In this document: piece by piece, positions 17,533-26,744 of the stretch | How the letters are laid out: each line of letters begins with the position of its first letter | Numbering within the stretch: the stretch's first letter is position 1 | Source of the DNA: Clavibacter capsici | Lineage (GTDB): Bacteria > Actinomycetota > Actinomycetes > Actinomycetales > Microbacteriaceae | DNA length: 64,000 nucleotides | Reading direction: 5' to 3' | NCBI RefSeq assembly: GCF_001280205.1 | Contig: NZ_CP012573.1 | Span: 1,922,001 to 1,986,000, forward strand | Program-made: the position numbers and the translations under genes | The notes under the pieces: generated by a model | Told to the model about the DNA's origin: nothing | What the model saw: only the letters and a program-made list of their open reading frames with translations | Database searches by the model: none

Positions 17533-19482
17533 GTGACCTCCAGCCCGACCGACCCCATGATCGGCCGTCTCCTCGACGGCAGGTACCAGGTCAGGTCCCG
17601 CATCGCGCGCGGGGGCATGGCGACCGTGTACGTCGCCACCGACCTGCGCCTGGAGCGTCGCGTGGCCGTCAAGGTCATGCACGGGCACCTCGCGGACGAC
17701 AGCGCGTTCCGCGACCGGTTCATCCAGGAGGCGCGCTCGGCCGCGCGGCTGGCGCACCCCAACGTCGTCAACGTCTTCGACCAGGGGCAGGACTCCGACA
17801 TGGCATACCTCGTCATGGAGTACCTGCCCGGGATGACGCTGCGCGAGCTGCTGCAGGAGTACGAGCGGCTGACGCCCGAGCAGACCCTCGACATCCTCGA
17901 GGCCGTGCTCTCCGGGCTCGCCGCCGCCCACAAGGCCGGCATCGTCCACCGCGACCTCAAGCCGGAGAACGTCCTGCTCGCCGACGACGGGCGCATCAAG
18001 ATCGGCGACTTCGGCCTGGCGCGCGCCGTCAGCGCCAACACGGCGACCGGGCAGGCGCTGCTCGGCACGATCGCGTACCTGTCCCCCGAGCTCGTCACCC
18101 GCGGCATCGCCGACACCCGCAGCGACATCTACGCGGTCGGGATCATGATGTACGAGATGCTCGCCGGGGAGCAGCCCTTCAAGGGCGAGCAGCCGATGCA
18201 GATCGCGTACCAGCACGCGAACGACCAGGTGCCGACCCCCAGCACCGCGAACGCGTCCGTGCCCGTCGAGCTCGACGAGCTCGTGCTCTGGGCCACCGCC
18301 CGGGATCCCGAGCAGCGCCCCCGCGACGCACGAGCCCTCCTCGACGAGCTCTACGCGGTGCAGAACCGGCTCGACGCCCGGTCCGGCGACCCCGCGCCGC
18401 TCCAGCGGACGGTGGTCTTCCCGAGCGCGCCCGCGCTGCCCCCGGTCACGACCGGCGAGACGCAGGTCGTCGGCGGTCCTCCCGTCATGACGCGGCAGGA
18501 ACCCGAGCACGCGGAGCCGGAGTCCGTCACGGCCCTCGCCGCCGCCGGACAGCGCCGCCGCGCGCGCGGCTGGGTGCTCGCGCTCCTCATCGTGATGCTC
18601 GCCGCCCTCGCCGGCGGCACCGGCTGGTACTACGGCCAGGGGCCCGGCGCCCGCGTGCCCGTCCCGCGGGTGGCGGAGATGGCGGTGGATGACGCGGCGG
18701 GCACGCTGCAGGGCCAGGGGTTCGTGGTCGCGCGCGCCGAGGAGCCGAGCGTCGACGTCGCGGTCGGGCACGTCACGCGCAGCGTCCCGGCGTCCGGCAC
18801 GCCCGTCGACCAGGGATCCACCGTCACCCTCTACGCGTCCACCGGGCCGCAGCTCCTGGACGTGCCCGACGTGGTCGGCAGCACGGAGGGCGACGCGCGC
18901 ACACGGCTCGAGGGCGTGCCCTTCGTCGTGCAGGAGGCGACCATCCGGCAGTACGGCGACGCGGAGCAGGGGACGGTCGTCCAGGTGCTGGACGCGTCCG
19001 GCGCGCCGATCGGCGCCCAGTACCCGGAGCAGCAGCCGGTGACCCTGGTGGTCGCCGCCGGCCGGATCCCCGACGTCCACGGCCGCTCGGTGGACCAGGC
19101 CGTGGCCGCGCTCGCGCAGGCCGGCCTCGTGGGCGAGCCCGGCAAGCAGAGCTTCAGCGACGACGTGGACAAGGGGGAGGTCATCTCGGTCTACCCCCTG
19201 GACCAGAACCCCGTCCGCTCGGGCCTCGACGGCGCGCCCGGCAGCAAGGTGGGCCTCGAGGTCTCGAAGGGGCCCGACCTCGTCGCCGTCCCCGGTGTCG
19301 TCGGGCTGACGCGCGACGAGGCGAAGGCGAAGCTCGACGCGGCCGGCTTCAAGTACGCGTACTCGGCGTTCTGGGACGCGCTGCCCAACAGCATCACGCG
19401 GGTGGCCTCCGCGAGCCCCGAGGCCGACGCGCTCGCCCGGCGCGGGTCGACGGTCAACCTCGGCATCACCGCCTCCGGCTGA
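17533..19482 (+). CDS. pknL: Serine/threonine protein kinase with four PASTA domains (PknL-type)
   Basis: Membrane receptor kinase of 649 residues. The kinase domain has the VAVK lysine at 47, HRDLKPEN at 139-146 and DFG at 159-161, and the activation loop ends in SPEL. A Pro-rich linker leads to one membrane segment at about 345-366. The external part carries four PASTA repeats starting near residue 375, which in this family bind muropeptides or lipid II. Context (polyprenyl synthase, Rv2175c-like protein, then aroG) matches mycobacterial pknL; mycobacterial PknL lacks PASTA repeats, whereas this one has them. The start is GTG at 17533, six bases after a TAGAAT box. A PknB-like role is an alternative, but the neighbours favour PknL. 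Confidence 0.92.
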   Translation: MTSSPTDPMIGRLLDGRYQVRSRIARGGMATVYVATDLRLERRVAVKVMHGHLADDSAFRDRFIQEARSAARLAHPNVVNVFDQGQDSDMAYLVMEYLPGMTLRELLQEYERLTPEQTLDILEAVLSGLAAAHKAGIVHRDLKPENVLLADDGRIKIGDFGLARAVSANTATGQALLGTIAYLSPELVTRGIADTRSDIYAVGIMMYEMLAGEQPFKGEQPMQIAYQHANDQVPTPSTANASVPVELDELVLWATARDPEQRPRDARALLDELYAVQNRLDARSGDPAPLQRTVVFPSAPALPPVTTGETQVVGGPPVMTRQEPEHAEPESVTALAAAGQRRRARGWVLALLIVMLAALAGGTGWYYGQGPGARVPVPRVAEMAVDDAAGTLQGQGFVVARAEEPSVDVAVGHVTRSVPASGTPVDQGSTVTLYASTGPQLLDVPDVVGSTEGDARTRLEGVPFVVQEATIRQYGDAEQGTVVQVLDASGAPIGAQYPEQQPVTLVVAAGRIPDVHGRSVDQAVAALAQAGLVGEPGKQSFSDDVDKGEVISVYPLDQNPVRSGLDGAPGSKVGLEVSKGPDLVAVPGVVGLTRDEAKAKLDAAGFKYAYSAFWDALPNSITRVASASPEADALARRGSTVNLGITASG

Positions 19483-19516
19483 GACGGCTCGCGCAGCCGC
19501 CGGCGCGCCCACCGGA

Positions 19517-19562
19517 GACGACGATGCCCCGCGGTCCTCGAGGACCGCGGGGCATCGTCGTC
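19517..19562. terminator. Bidirectional terminator between convergent kinase and aroG genes
   Basis: A perfect palindrome: bases 19517-19539 are the exact reverse complement of 19540-19562 (23 base pairs, no unpaired loop in the repeat). It fills most of the 88 bases between the two convergent stop codons, so it should end transcription from both sides. Confidence 0.8.
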
Positions 19563-19570
19563 GGAGCGGG

Positions 19571-20941
19571 TCAGCCGCGGGCGGCGGCGAGCTCCTCCGC
19601 GACGAGGAACGCGAGCTCGAGGCTCTGCATGTGGTTGAGGCGCGGGTCGCACAGGGACTCGTAGCGCGTGGCGAGCGTGGCCTCGTCGATGTGCTCGGAT
19701 CCGCCGAGGCACTCGGTGACGTCGTCGCCGGTGAGCTCGATGTGGATCCCGCCCGGGTGCGTGCCGGCGGCGCGGTGCGCCTGGAAGAAGCCCTGCACCT
19801 CGTCGACCACGTCGTCGAAGCGCCGGGTCTTGTAGCCCGTGGGCGTGGTGAGCCCGTTGCCGTGCATCGGGTCGGTGACCCATAGCGGGTTCGCGTCGGA
19901 CGCCTTCACGGCCTCGAGCAGGGGCGGCAGCGCGTCGCGGATCTTCCCGGCGCCCATGCGCGTGATGAAGGTGAGGCGTCCGGGCTCCCGCTCCGGGTCG
20001 AGCTTCTCGATGAGCTCGTGCACCGTCTCGGGCGTCGTCGACGGGCCGAGCTTCACGCCCAGCGGGTTGCGGACGCGCGAGAGGAAGTCGACGTGCGCGC
20101 CGTCGAGGTCGCGCGTGCGCTCCCCGATCCAGATGAAGTGCGCCGAGGTGTTGTACGGCGTGCCCGTGCGCGAGTCGATGCGGGTCATGGGCCGCTCGTA
20201 GTCCATGAGCAGGCCCTCGTGGCCGGTGTAGAACTCGACGCGCTTGAGGTCGTCGAAGTCGGCGCCGGCGGCCTCCATGAACTTGATGGCGCGGTCGATG
20301 TCGCGGGCCAGCTGCTCGTAGCGCTGGTTGGCCGGGTTCGCGGCGAAGCCCTTGTTCCAGCTGTGCACCTCGCGGAGGTCGGCGAAGCCGCCCTGCGTGA
20401 ACGCGCGGATGAGGTTCAGCGTGGAGGCCGCCGTGTGGTACCCCTTCACGAGGCGCGCGGGATCCGCCGCACGGGACTCGGGCGTGAAGTCGTACCCGTT
20501 GACGATGTCGCCCCGGTACGCGGGCAGTGTGAGGTCGCCGCGCGTCTCGGAGTCGCTCGAACGGGGCTTGGCGAACTGGCCGGCCATGCGCCCCATCTTC
20601 ACGACGGGCATGGCCGCGCCGTAGGTGAGGACCACGGCCATCTGCAGCACGGTCTTGACGCGGTTGCGGATCGCGTCGGCCGTCGCGCCCGCGAAGGTCT
20701 CGGCGCAGTCGCCGCCCTGCAGGAGGAACGCGCGACCGTCCGCGGCGGCGGCGAGACGGGAGCGCAGCAGGTCGACCTCGCCCGCGAACACCAGCGGCGG
20801 CAGCAGCGCGATCTCGGCGGAGGCGGCGTGGACGGCCGCGGCGTCCGGCCACTGCGGCTGCTGCTTGACCTCGAGCGTGCGCCAGTGGTCGAGTCCCGCG
20901 AGGACGTCGGGGTGGGCGGGGACGAGGTGCTCAGATGCCAC
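19571..20941 (-). CDS. aroG: Class II 3-deoxy-7-phosphoheptulonate synthase
   Basis: First enzyme of the shikimate pathway, condensing phosphoenolpyruvate and erythrose-4-phosphate to DAHP. The 456-residue protein is of the plant-type class II family found in actinobacteria: LLQGGDCAETF at about 73-83 supplies the metal-binding Cys, KMGRMAGQFAKPRS the PEP-binding residues, and WVTDPMHGN and HIELTGDDVTECLGG further metal and phosphate ligands. The start is GTG at 20941. In M. tuberculosis aroG (Rv2178c) also follows the pknL locus. It is convergent with the kinase gene. Confidence 0.95.
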   Translation of the reverse strand: MASEHLVPAHPDVLAGLDHWRTLEVKQQPQWPDAAAVHAASAEIALLPPLVFAGEVDLLRSRLAAAADGRAFLLQGGDCAETFAGATADAIRNRVKTVLQMAVVLTYGAAMPVVKMGRMAGQFAKPRSSDSETRGDLTLPAYRGDIVNGYDFTPESRAADPARLVKGYHTAASTLNLIRAFTQGGFADLREVHSWNKGFAANPANQRYEQLARDIDRAIKFMEAAGADFDDLKRVEFYTGHEGLLMDYERPMTRIDSRTGTPYNTSAHFIWIGERTRDLDGAHVDFLSRVRNPLGVKLGPSTTPETVHELIEKLDPEREPGRLTFITRMGAGKIRDALPPLLEAVKASDANPLWVTDPMHGNGLTTPTGYKTRRFDDVVDEVQGFFQAHRAAGTHPGGIHIELTGDDVTECLGGSEHIDEATLATRYESLCDPRLNHMQSLELAFLVAEELAAARG

Positions 20942-21000
20942 GGTGGGATCCCGGTTCGTGTCGTGCGCGAGGTGCGCGGTGGAGGCGGTGCGGGAGACGG

Positions 21001-21690
21001 TCAGCGGGCCGCGCTCGCGCGCTTCTCCTTGACCGAGGTCGCATAGACGTCGACGTACTCCTGGCCGCTCAGCCTCGAGAGCTCGTACATGATCTCGTCG
21101 GTGATGGAGCGGAGGATGAAGCGGTCTCCCTCGAGGCCGGCGAACCTACTGAAATCTAGCGGCTCGCCGATGACCACACCAATCCGGCGGACCTTGGGGA
21201 TGCGGGTGCCGATGGGCATGACCTTCTCGGTGTCGATCATCGCGATCGGGACGACCGGGACCTCGCCCTCGAGGATCATGCGGGCCACGCCCGTGCGGCC
21301 GCGGTACATCTTGCCGTCGGGGCTGCGGGTGCCCTCGGGGTAGATGCCGAGCATGCGCCCCTCGGCGAGCACGCGGAGGCCCGTGTTGAGCGAGGCCTCC
21401 GACGCCTTGCCGCCCGAGCGGTCGATGGGGAGCATCCCCGTGGCGGTGAAGAACATCTTCGTGGCCCAGCCCTTGAGGCCCGTGCCCGTGAAGTAGTCGC
21501 TCTTCGCGAGGAAGACGAGGTTGCGGTCGACCAGCAGCGGGAGGAACACCGAGTCGATGAACGAGAGGTGGTTGCTCGCGAGGATCACGCCGCCCTTGGC
21601 GGGGATGTTCTCGAGGCCCGTGACCCAGGGGCGGAAGGTGCTCCGCAGGAGGGGTCCGGCGACCAGGTTCTTCATGAACCAGTAGAACAT
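21001..21690 (-). CDS. 1-acylglycerol-3-phosphate O-acyltransferase (PlsC family)
   Basis: Membrane-associated acyltransferase of 229 residues, likely making phosphatidic acid for phospholipid synthesis. The catalytic NHLSFID (HxxxxD) motif is at about 40-46 and the glycerophosphate-binding YPEGTRS motif at about 116-122. The ATG at 21690 has AAGGTGG upstream, and a TATGCT box lies about 40 bases further upstream. The M. tuberculosis counterpart is Rv2182c, in the same relative position after aroG. The substrate could also be another lysolipid; the family call is firm. Confidence 0.9.
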   Translation of the reverse strand: MFYWFMKNLVAGPLLRSTFRPWVTGLENIPAKGGVILASNHLSFIDSVFLPLLVDRNLVFLAKSDYFTGTGLKGWATKMFFTATGMLPIDRSGGKASEASLNTGLRVLAEGRMLGIYPEGTRSPDGKMYRGRTGVARMILEGEVPVVPIAMIDTEKVMPIGTRIPKVRRIGVVIGEPLDFSRFAGLEGDRFILRSITDEIMYELSRLSGQEYVDVYATSVKEKRASAAR

Positions 21691-21764
21691 CGGGTGGCCA
21701 CCTTCCGGGCGGGGTCGGGATCCAGCATAGCCAGCGGAGCCGCTGGCGCCCGGCAGGCGCGGGG

Positions 21765-22730
21765 TCAGGCCCCGTGGCGCAGGGCGGCCGCGTGGAGCCG
21801 GGCGAGGTCCGCGGCGCCCACGACGCCGGCGTCGTTGACGAGCTCGGCGATGCGGAACTCCGGCTCGGGGTGGTAGCCGCGTGCGGGCAGGTGCGCGACG
21901 TACGCCTCGCGGATGGGGTCGAGCAGCAGGTCGCCGGCCTGGGCGACGCCGCCGCCGATCACGAACATCTGCGGGTCGAGGATGGCGCCGATGCTCGCGG
22001 CGGCCTCCCCCAGCCAGCCGCCGAGGCGACGGAGGGCGAGGAGCGCTCCGGGGTCGCCGGCCTGGATGAGGTCGCTGACGTCGTGACCGGTGAGCGTACC
22101 CACCTCCCGGCGGCGGGCCGCGAGGCCCTCGCCGTGCGTGCCGCCCAGGTCGGCGAGCTCGTCGGCGGTGCGCAGGAGCGCGCGGCCGGATCCGTACTGC
22201 TCGATGCAGCCGCGGGCGCCGCAGCCGCAGGGCAGGCCGTCGGGCACGACGCGCATGTGGCCGAGCTCGGCACCCGCGCCGAAGCCGCCGCGGAAGAGCC
22301 GGTCGTCCGCCACGATGGCGCCGCCCACGCCCGTGCCGATGGTGAGGGTGACCATGTCGCTGACCAGGCGGCCCGCGCCGTAGCGGAACTCGGCCCAGCC
22401 CGCGGCGTTCGCGTCGTTCTCGATGACGATGGGCAGGTCGATCCGGCCGCGCAGCTTCTCGCGCACCGGCTCGTTGCGCCAGTTGATGTTCGGGGCGTAG
22501 TAGACGGTGGACTGCGCGGCGTCGATGAAGCCGGCGGCCGCGACGCCGACCGCGACCACGTCGGGGTGCTGCGCGCGGAGCCGCGCGACCATGCCGACGA
22601 CCGCCTCGACGATCGCCTCCGGGCTGCTGGCCTCGGTGGGCGTCCGCTCCTCGGCGGCGATGACGCCGAGCTCGTCGACCACCGCTCCCGCGATCTTGGT
22701 CCCGCCGATGTCGATCCCTATTGCATGCAC
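21765..22730 (-). CDS. ROK-family glucokinase
   Basis: Sugar kinase of 321 residues. GIDIGGTKIAG at 5-15 is the phosphate-binding loop, TIGTGVGGA the second one, and CGCGARGCIEQYGSG the zinc-binding ROK signature. ENDANAAGWAE holds the catalytic Asp. Glucose is the likely substrate by comparison with actinobacterial glucokinases, although N-acetylmannosamine or polyphosphate-dependent variants are not excluded. GGAAGGG precedes the ATG, and a TAGGAT box on the same strand at 22769-22764 is a plausible -10. It is divergent from the acyl-CoA ligase gene. Confidence 0.88.
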   Translation of the reverse strand: MHAIGIDIGGTKIAGAVVDELGVIAAEERTPTEASSPEAIVEAVVGMVARLRAQHPDVVAVGVAAAGFIDAAQSTVYYAPNINWRNEPVREKLRGRIDLPIVIENDANAAGWAEFRYGAGRLVSDMVTLTIGTGVGGAIVADDRLFRGGFGAGAELGHMRVVPDGLPCGCGARGCIEQYGSGRALLRTADELADLGGTHGEGLAARRREVGTLTGHDVSDLIQAGDPGALLALRRLGGWLGEAAASIGAILDPQMFVIGGGVAQAGDLLLDPIREAYVAHLPARGYHPEPEFRIAELVNDAGVVGAADLARLHAAALRHGA

Positions 22731-22863
22731 TCCGCGGGCCCTTCCTCATCGTCTCGCCCGTCGATCCTACTGACGTGCCCGACGCCCCCGACCGGGGACG
22801 AGCGCCCGGCGACCGCGCGACGTTACTCTGGGAGCATCCATTTCCGGTACCGAGGGAGTTGCC

Positions 22864-24690
22864 GTGGAACAGCACACCATGCCCGCCGTCGTCGAGGCCA
22901 GACCCGACGACAACATCACCGACGTCCTGGTGCACCGCGTGAGGACGAGCCCCGACGCTCCGCTGTTCTCGCTGCCGGACGGGGACGGGGGCTGGAGCGA
23001 CGTCACGGCGTCCGAGTTCCACCGGCAGGTCATCGCGCTGGCCAAGGGGCTCGTCGCGTCGGGGATCCAGCCGGGCGACCGGATCGGCATGATGTGCCGC
23101 ACGCGCTACGAGTGGACGCTCGTCGACTTCGCCGTCTTCTTCGCCGGCGCCGTGCTCGTGCCCGTCTACGAGACCTCCTCCCCCGGCCAGGTGCACTGGA
23201 ACATGCAGGACTCCGGCAGCGTCGCCGTGATCCTGGAGTCCGCCGAGCACTTCTCCCGCTTCGACGAGGTCCACCCGGAGCTGCCGGCCGTGCACCACGT
23301 GTGGCAGATCGACCTCGGCGACCTCGACAAGCTCGCCGAGCAGGGCGTCGACGTGCCGGACGCCGAGATCGAGAGGCGGCGGAACCTCGCGGTCGGCTCC
23401 GACATGGCGACCCTGATCTACACGTCCGGCACCACCGGGCGCCCCAAGGGCTGCATCCTCACGCACGCGAACTTCGTCGAGCTCGCGCGGAACGCCGAGG
23501 TCGCGATGGAGGAGGTCGTGCAGGTGGGCGCCTCGACGCTGCTGTTCATCACCACGGCGCACGTCTTCGCGCGCTTCATCTCGATCCTCAACGTGCAGGC
23601 CGGCGTGAAGACCGGGCACCAGGCCGACACGACGCAGCTGCTGCCCGCGCTCGCGTCGTTCCGCCCGACCTTCCTCCTCGCGGTGCCGCGCGTGTTCGAG
23701 AAGGTCTACAACTCCTCGGAGCAGAAGGCGGAGGGCGCCGGCCGCGGCAAGGTCTTCCGGAAGGCCGCCGAGGTCGCCCACGCGCACTCGGTGGCGGTCG
23801 ACGCCGGCAGGGTGCCGTTCGCGCTGAAGGCGCAGTACAAGCTGTTCGACGCGCTCGTGTACTCGAAGATCCGGCAGGCGATGGGCGGACGCGTGCGGTA
23901 CGCCGTGAGCGGATCCGCGCCCCTCGGGCTCCGCCTCGGCCACTTCTACCGGTCCCTGGGCCTCACGATCCTCGAGGGCTACGGCCTCACGGAGACGACG
24001 GCGCCGGTGAGCGTGAACCTCGTGAAGGGCTTCCGGATCGGCACGGTGGGACCCGCGCTGCCCGGCGTCTCCACCCGGATCACCGACGACGGCGAGATCG
24101 AGGTCAAGGGCGTCAACGTCTTCGACGGCTACTGGCAGGACGAGGAGGCCACCGCGGCCGTCTTCGACGACGGCTGGTTCCGCACGGGCGACCTGGGCAG
24201 GTACGACGCCGACGGCTACCTCACGATCACGGGCCGGAAGAAGGAGATCATCGTCACCGCCGGCGGCAAGAACGTCGCGCCGGCCGCGCTCGAGGACCCC
24301 ATCCGCGCGAACCCGCTCGTCGGGCAGGTCGTGGTGGCGGGCGACCGGCGGCCGTTCATCTCGGCGCTCATCACGCTGGATCCGGAGATGCTCAAGGTCT
24401 GGCTGGGGAACAACGGGCAGGACCCCGCGATGACGCTCGAGCAGGCGTCGCAGAACCCGGCCGTGCTCGCCGAGGTGCAGCGCGCCGTCGACGCGGCCAA
24501 CGCGACGGTGTCGCGCGCGGAGTCGATCCGGAAGTTCGTCGTGCTGCCGGTGGAGCTCACGGAGGCGGCCGGGCACCTGACGCCGAAGCTCAGCATCAAG
24601 CGCCAGGTGGTGCTCGAGGCCTTCGCCGACGTGATCACGCGGATCTACGAGGCGGCGCCGACCACCGAGGGGCACTCGCTGGTCCACTGA
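22864..24690 (+). CDS. Long-chain fatty-acid--CoA ligase (FadD15-like)
   Basis: AMP-forming acyl-CoA synthetase of 608 residues. LIYTSGTTGRPKGC is the ATP/AMP loop, EGYGLTETTAPVS the A5 adenylate motif, FRTGDLG the A7 motif, and GRKKEIIVTAGGKNVAP the A8 hinge and A10-proximal region. The long form with KLFDALVYSKIRQAMGG is typical of long-chain ligases that activate fatty acids for membrane lipid synthesis or degradation. The start is GTG at 22864 with GAGGGAG upstream and a TACTCT box at 22823-22828. M. tuberculosis has fadD15 (Rv2187) close to the same gene block. Confidence 0.92.
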   Translation: MEQHTMPAVVEARPDDNITDVLVHRVRTSPDAPLFSLPDGDGGWSDVTASEFHRQVIALAKGLVASGIQPGDRIGMMCRTRYEWTLVDFAVFFAGAVLVPVYETSSPGQVHWNMQDSGSVAVILESAEHFSRFDEVHPELPAVHHVWQIDLGDLDKLAEQGVDVPDAEIERRRNLAVGSDMATLIYTSGTTGRPKGCILTHANFVELARNAEVAMEEVVQVGASTLLFITTAHVFARFISILNVQAGVKTGHQADTTQLLPALASFRPTFLLAVPRVFEKVYNSSEQKAEGAGRGKVFRKAAEVAHAHSVAVDAGRVPFALKAQYKLFDALVYSKIRQAMGGRVRYAVSGSAPLGLRLGHFYRSLGLTILEGYGLTETTAPVSVNLVKGFRIGTVGPALPGVSTRITDDGEIEVKGVNVFDGYWQDEEATAAVFDDGWFRTGDLGRYDADGYLTITGRKKEIIVTAGGKNVAPAALEDPIRANPLVGQVVVAGDRRPFISALITLDPEMLKVWLGNNGQDPAMTLEQASQNPAVLAEVQRAVDAANATVSRAESIRKFVVLPVELTEAAGHLTPKLSIKRQVVLEAFADVITRIYEAAPTTEGHSLVH

Positions 24691-24698
24691 TCCCGACG

Positions 24699-24726
24699 GT
24701 CGGCCCGCGCGAGCGCGCGGGCCGAC
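24699..24726. terminator. Bidirectional terminator between acyl-CoA ligase and def
   Basis: Perfect 12-base stem (24699-24710 with 24715-24726) and a four-base loop, in the 43 bases between two convergent stop codons. Confidence 0.75.
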
Positions 24727-24733
24727 GTCGTGC

Positions 24734-25225
24734 TCAGAACCAGTCGGACTCGCGCACCTGCTTCATGGCCTCGCGGCGCCGCTGCTTGTCGAGCCGGTCG
24801 AGGTAGACGAGGCCGTCGAGGTGGTCGACCTCGTGCTGGAAGGCCTGCGCGAGCACGCCCGTGCCCTCGATGCGGACGGGCTTCCCGTCGAGGTCGAGCC
24901 CCGAGATGACGGCCTCGGGGTGGCGCATGGTCGGGAACCAGAGGCCCGGGACCGAGAGGCACCCCTCGTCGACGAGCACGGCCTCGCCGCGGAGCTCCTC
25001 GATCACGGGGTTCAGGACGTAGCCGAACGCCGGGCCCACGTTGTAGCTGAAGGCACGGAGGTTGACGCCGATCTGCGCGGCCGCCACCCCGGCGCGGCCG
25101 TCGGGGCGCACGCTGTCGAGGAGGTCCTCGACCAGGGCGCGGACGCCCTCGTCGATCTCGTGGATCTCCGACGAGACGGTCTTCAGCACCGGATCGCCGA
25201 ACAGGCGGATCTGTCGTTCAGTCAT
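24734..25225 (-). CDS. def: Peptide deformylase
   Basis: Metalloenzyme that removes the N-formyl group from new proteins. It has 163 residues counted from MTERQIRLFGDPVL. All three motifs are present: GVAAAQIGVN (motif 1), EGCLSVPG with the metal-binding Cys (motif 2) and QHEVDHLDG with the HExxH zinc site (motif 3). The ATG at 25225 was chosen because the family N-terminus begins there and AGAGA lies just upstream; the frame stays open 24 codons further but that extension is Pro/Arg-rich and not family-like. It lies 31 bases after the mycothione reductase stop. Confidence 0.96.
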   Translation of the reverse strand: MTERQIRLFGDPVLKTVSSEIHEIDEGVRALVEDLLDSVRPDGRAGVAAAQIGVNLRAFSYNVGPAFGYVLNPVIEELRGEAVLVDEGCLSVPGLWFPTMRHPEAVISGLDLDGKPVRIEGTGVLAQAFQHEVDHLDGLVYLDRLDKQRRREAMKQVRESDWF

Positions 25226-25256
25226 TCTCTGCTTCCGTGGGTGGTGGGGCGGCGGG

Positions 25257-26729
25257 TCAGGATCGACCGGCCCCCTCGGGCGCGACGCCTCCCCCATTCT
25301 CCCGTGCCCAGTCGGCCACCGCGGACTCGGCGCTGAGCAGCGCGTTCTCGACGACCTCGGTGACGGCCGGGTGCGGCCAGTACTGCGCCCGCGCGAGGCC
25401 GGTGACGCGGTGGCCGAGGCTCGCGGCCGTGAGCAGCGGCTGGATGAGCGCGGCCGAGTCCGAGCCGATGATGTGCGCGCCGAGGATCGTGCCGCCGTCG
25501 CGCGGATCCACGACGAGCTTGCAGAAGGACGTCGTGTCCTCGAGCGCCCAGCCCCAGGCCGTGGACGAGTACGGCTGCTCGATCGTGACCACGGGACCCG
25601 CCTCGCGCGCCTCCGCCTCCGTGAGCCCGAACGAGCCGATCTGCGGGCGCGAGAACACGGCCTGCGGCACCGGGCCCGGCGCTCCGCCGACGAGGTCGTC
25701 CGGGTGCAGCAGGTTGTGCTGCACGACGCGGGCCTGGTGGTTGGCCACGTGCTTGAGCTGGTGGTCGGAGCTGATGTCGCCGAGCGCGAAGACGCCGGGC
25801 ACGGGCTCGCCGTCCGCGAGCACGCGCTGCTGCGCGTCGACGACGATGCGGCCGTCCGCGTGCAGGTCGTAGCCGGCGTTCGCGACCGCGAGCGTGTCCG
25901 TGTTCGGCACGCGGCCGAGCGCCACGAGCACGGCCTCCGTCTCGACCAGGTGGCCGGACGCGAGGCGCGAGCGGAGCACGTCGCCGTCGCGCTCGATCTC
26001 CTCCACCTCGCAGTCGGTGATGACGTCCCACTGCGTGCGCGCGAGCGTCGTGAAGCGCGTGGAGACGTCCTGGTCGAGGTTGCCGAGGAGGTGCGCGGAG
26101 CGGGCGACCTGCGTCACGTGCACGCCGAGGTGGCTGAAGACGTGCGCGAACTCCGCGGCCACGTAGCCGCCGCCCACGATGAGCAGCGAGGCGGGCAGCG
26201 CGGCGATGCGCATGATCGAGTCGGAGTCGTGGATGTCCGGGTCCGGCGCGTAGACCGCGGGCAGCGGGCGCGGACGCGAGCCGGCCGCCAGCACGATGCG
26301 GTCGGCGGTGATGCGCTGGCCGCTCGCGGACACGAGGACGCCCGGCGCCTCGAACCCCACGCTCTCGCGCAGCAGCGTGACGTTCTCGGAGCCGCTCTCG
26401 CGCCACTCGCGGCCGCCCTCGCTGATGGCGTCGATGCGCCCGAAGACGCGGGCGCTGATGGCCGGCCAGTCGACGGCGTCCACCGACGCCCGGATGCCGA
26501 GGGCCGCGCCGTCGCGGGTCTCCGCGGCGACGTCGGCCACGTGCACGAGCATCTTGGTGGGGATGCACCCCGCGTTGAGGCACGTGCCGCCGAAGTGCGC
26601 GCCGTCGTCGACGAGGAGCACGCGCTGGTCGGCGAAGCGCTCGTCGACGATGGAGTTGCCGGATCCGCCGCCCACGACCACGAGGTCGTAGTGCTCGTCC
26701 TGCTGCGGGTCCTGGTCCGTGGGGGTCAT
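25257..26729 (-). CDS. mtr: Mycothione reductase
   Basis: NADPH-dependent flavoprotein disulfide reductase that recycles mycothiol disulfide, the redox buffer of actinobacteria. Of 490 residues: the FAD loop VVGGGSGN at 18-25, the redox-active GGTCLNAGCIPTKM with Cys50 and Cys55, the NADPH loop VGGGYVAAEFAHVF, ALGDISSDHQLKHVANHQARVVQ (first part ALGDISSDHQLKH), and the C-terminal HPAVTEVVENALL with the catalytic His-Glu pair. Generic lipoamide dehydrogenase is the usual automatic name, but GSGNSI near the N-terminus, GRIDAI, and the KHVANH and RAQYWPHPA stretches match mycothione reductase far better. It is 15 bases after the pyruvate carboxylase stop. Confidence 0.88.
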   Translation of the reverse strand: MTPTDQDPQQDEHYDLVVVGGGSGNSIVDERFADQRVLLVDDGAHFGGTCLNAGCIPTKMLVHVADVAAETRDGAALGIRASVDAVDWPAISARVFGRIDAISEGGREWRESGSENVTLLRESVGFEAPGVLVSASGQRITADRIVLAAGSRPRPLPAVYAPDPDIHDSDSIMRIAALPASLLIVGGGYVAAEFAHVFSHLGVHVTQVARSAHLLGNLDQDVSTRFTTLARTQWDVITDCEVEEIERDGDVLRSRLASGHLVETEAVLVALGRVPNTDTLAVANAGYDLHADGRIVVDAQQRVLADGEPVPGVFALGDISSDHQLKHVANHQARVVQHNLLHPDDLVGGAPGPVPQAVFSRPQIGSFGLTEAEAREAGPVVTIEQPYSSTAWGWALEDTTSFCKLVVDPRDGGTILGAHIIGSDSAALIQPLLTAASLGHRVTGLARAQYWPHPAVTEVVENALLSAESAVADWARENGGGVAPEGAGRS

Positions 26730-26744
26730 CCGGTGGCTCTTCTC

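Noticed and set aside
24734-25297. Longer deformylase starting 24 codons earlier
   Set aside because: The extension is Pro/Arg-rich, overlaps the next gene's stop region, and family proteins start at MTERQIRLFG with a ribosome site there.
25257-26729. Naming the flavoprotein lipoamide dehydrogenase
   Set aside because: No 2-oxoacid dehydrogenase genes are near and the motifs match mycothione reductase better.
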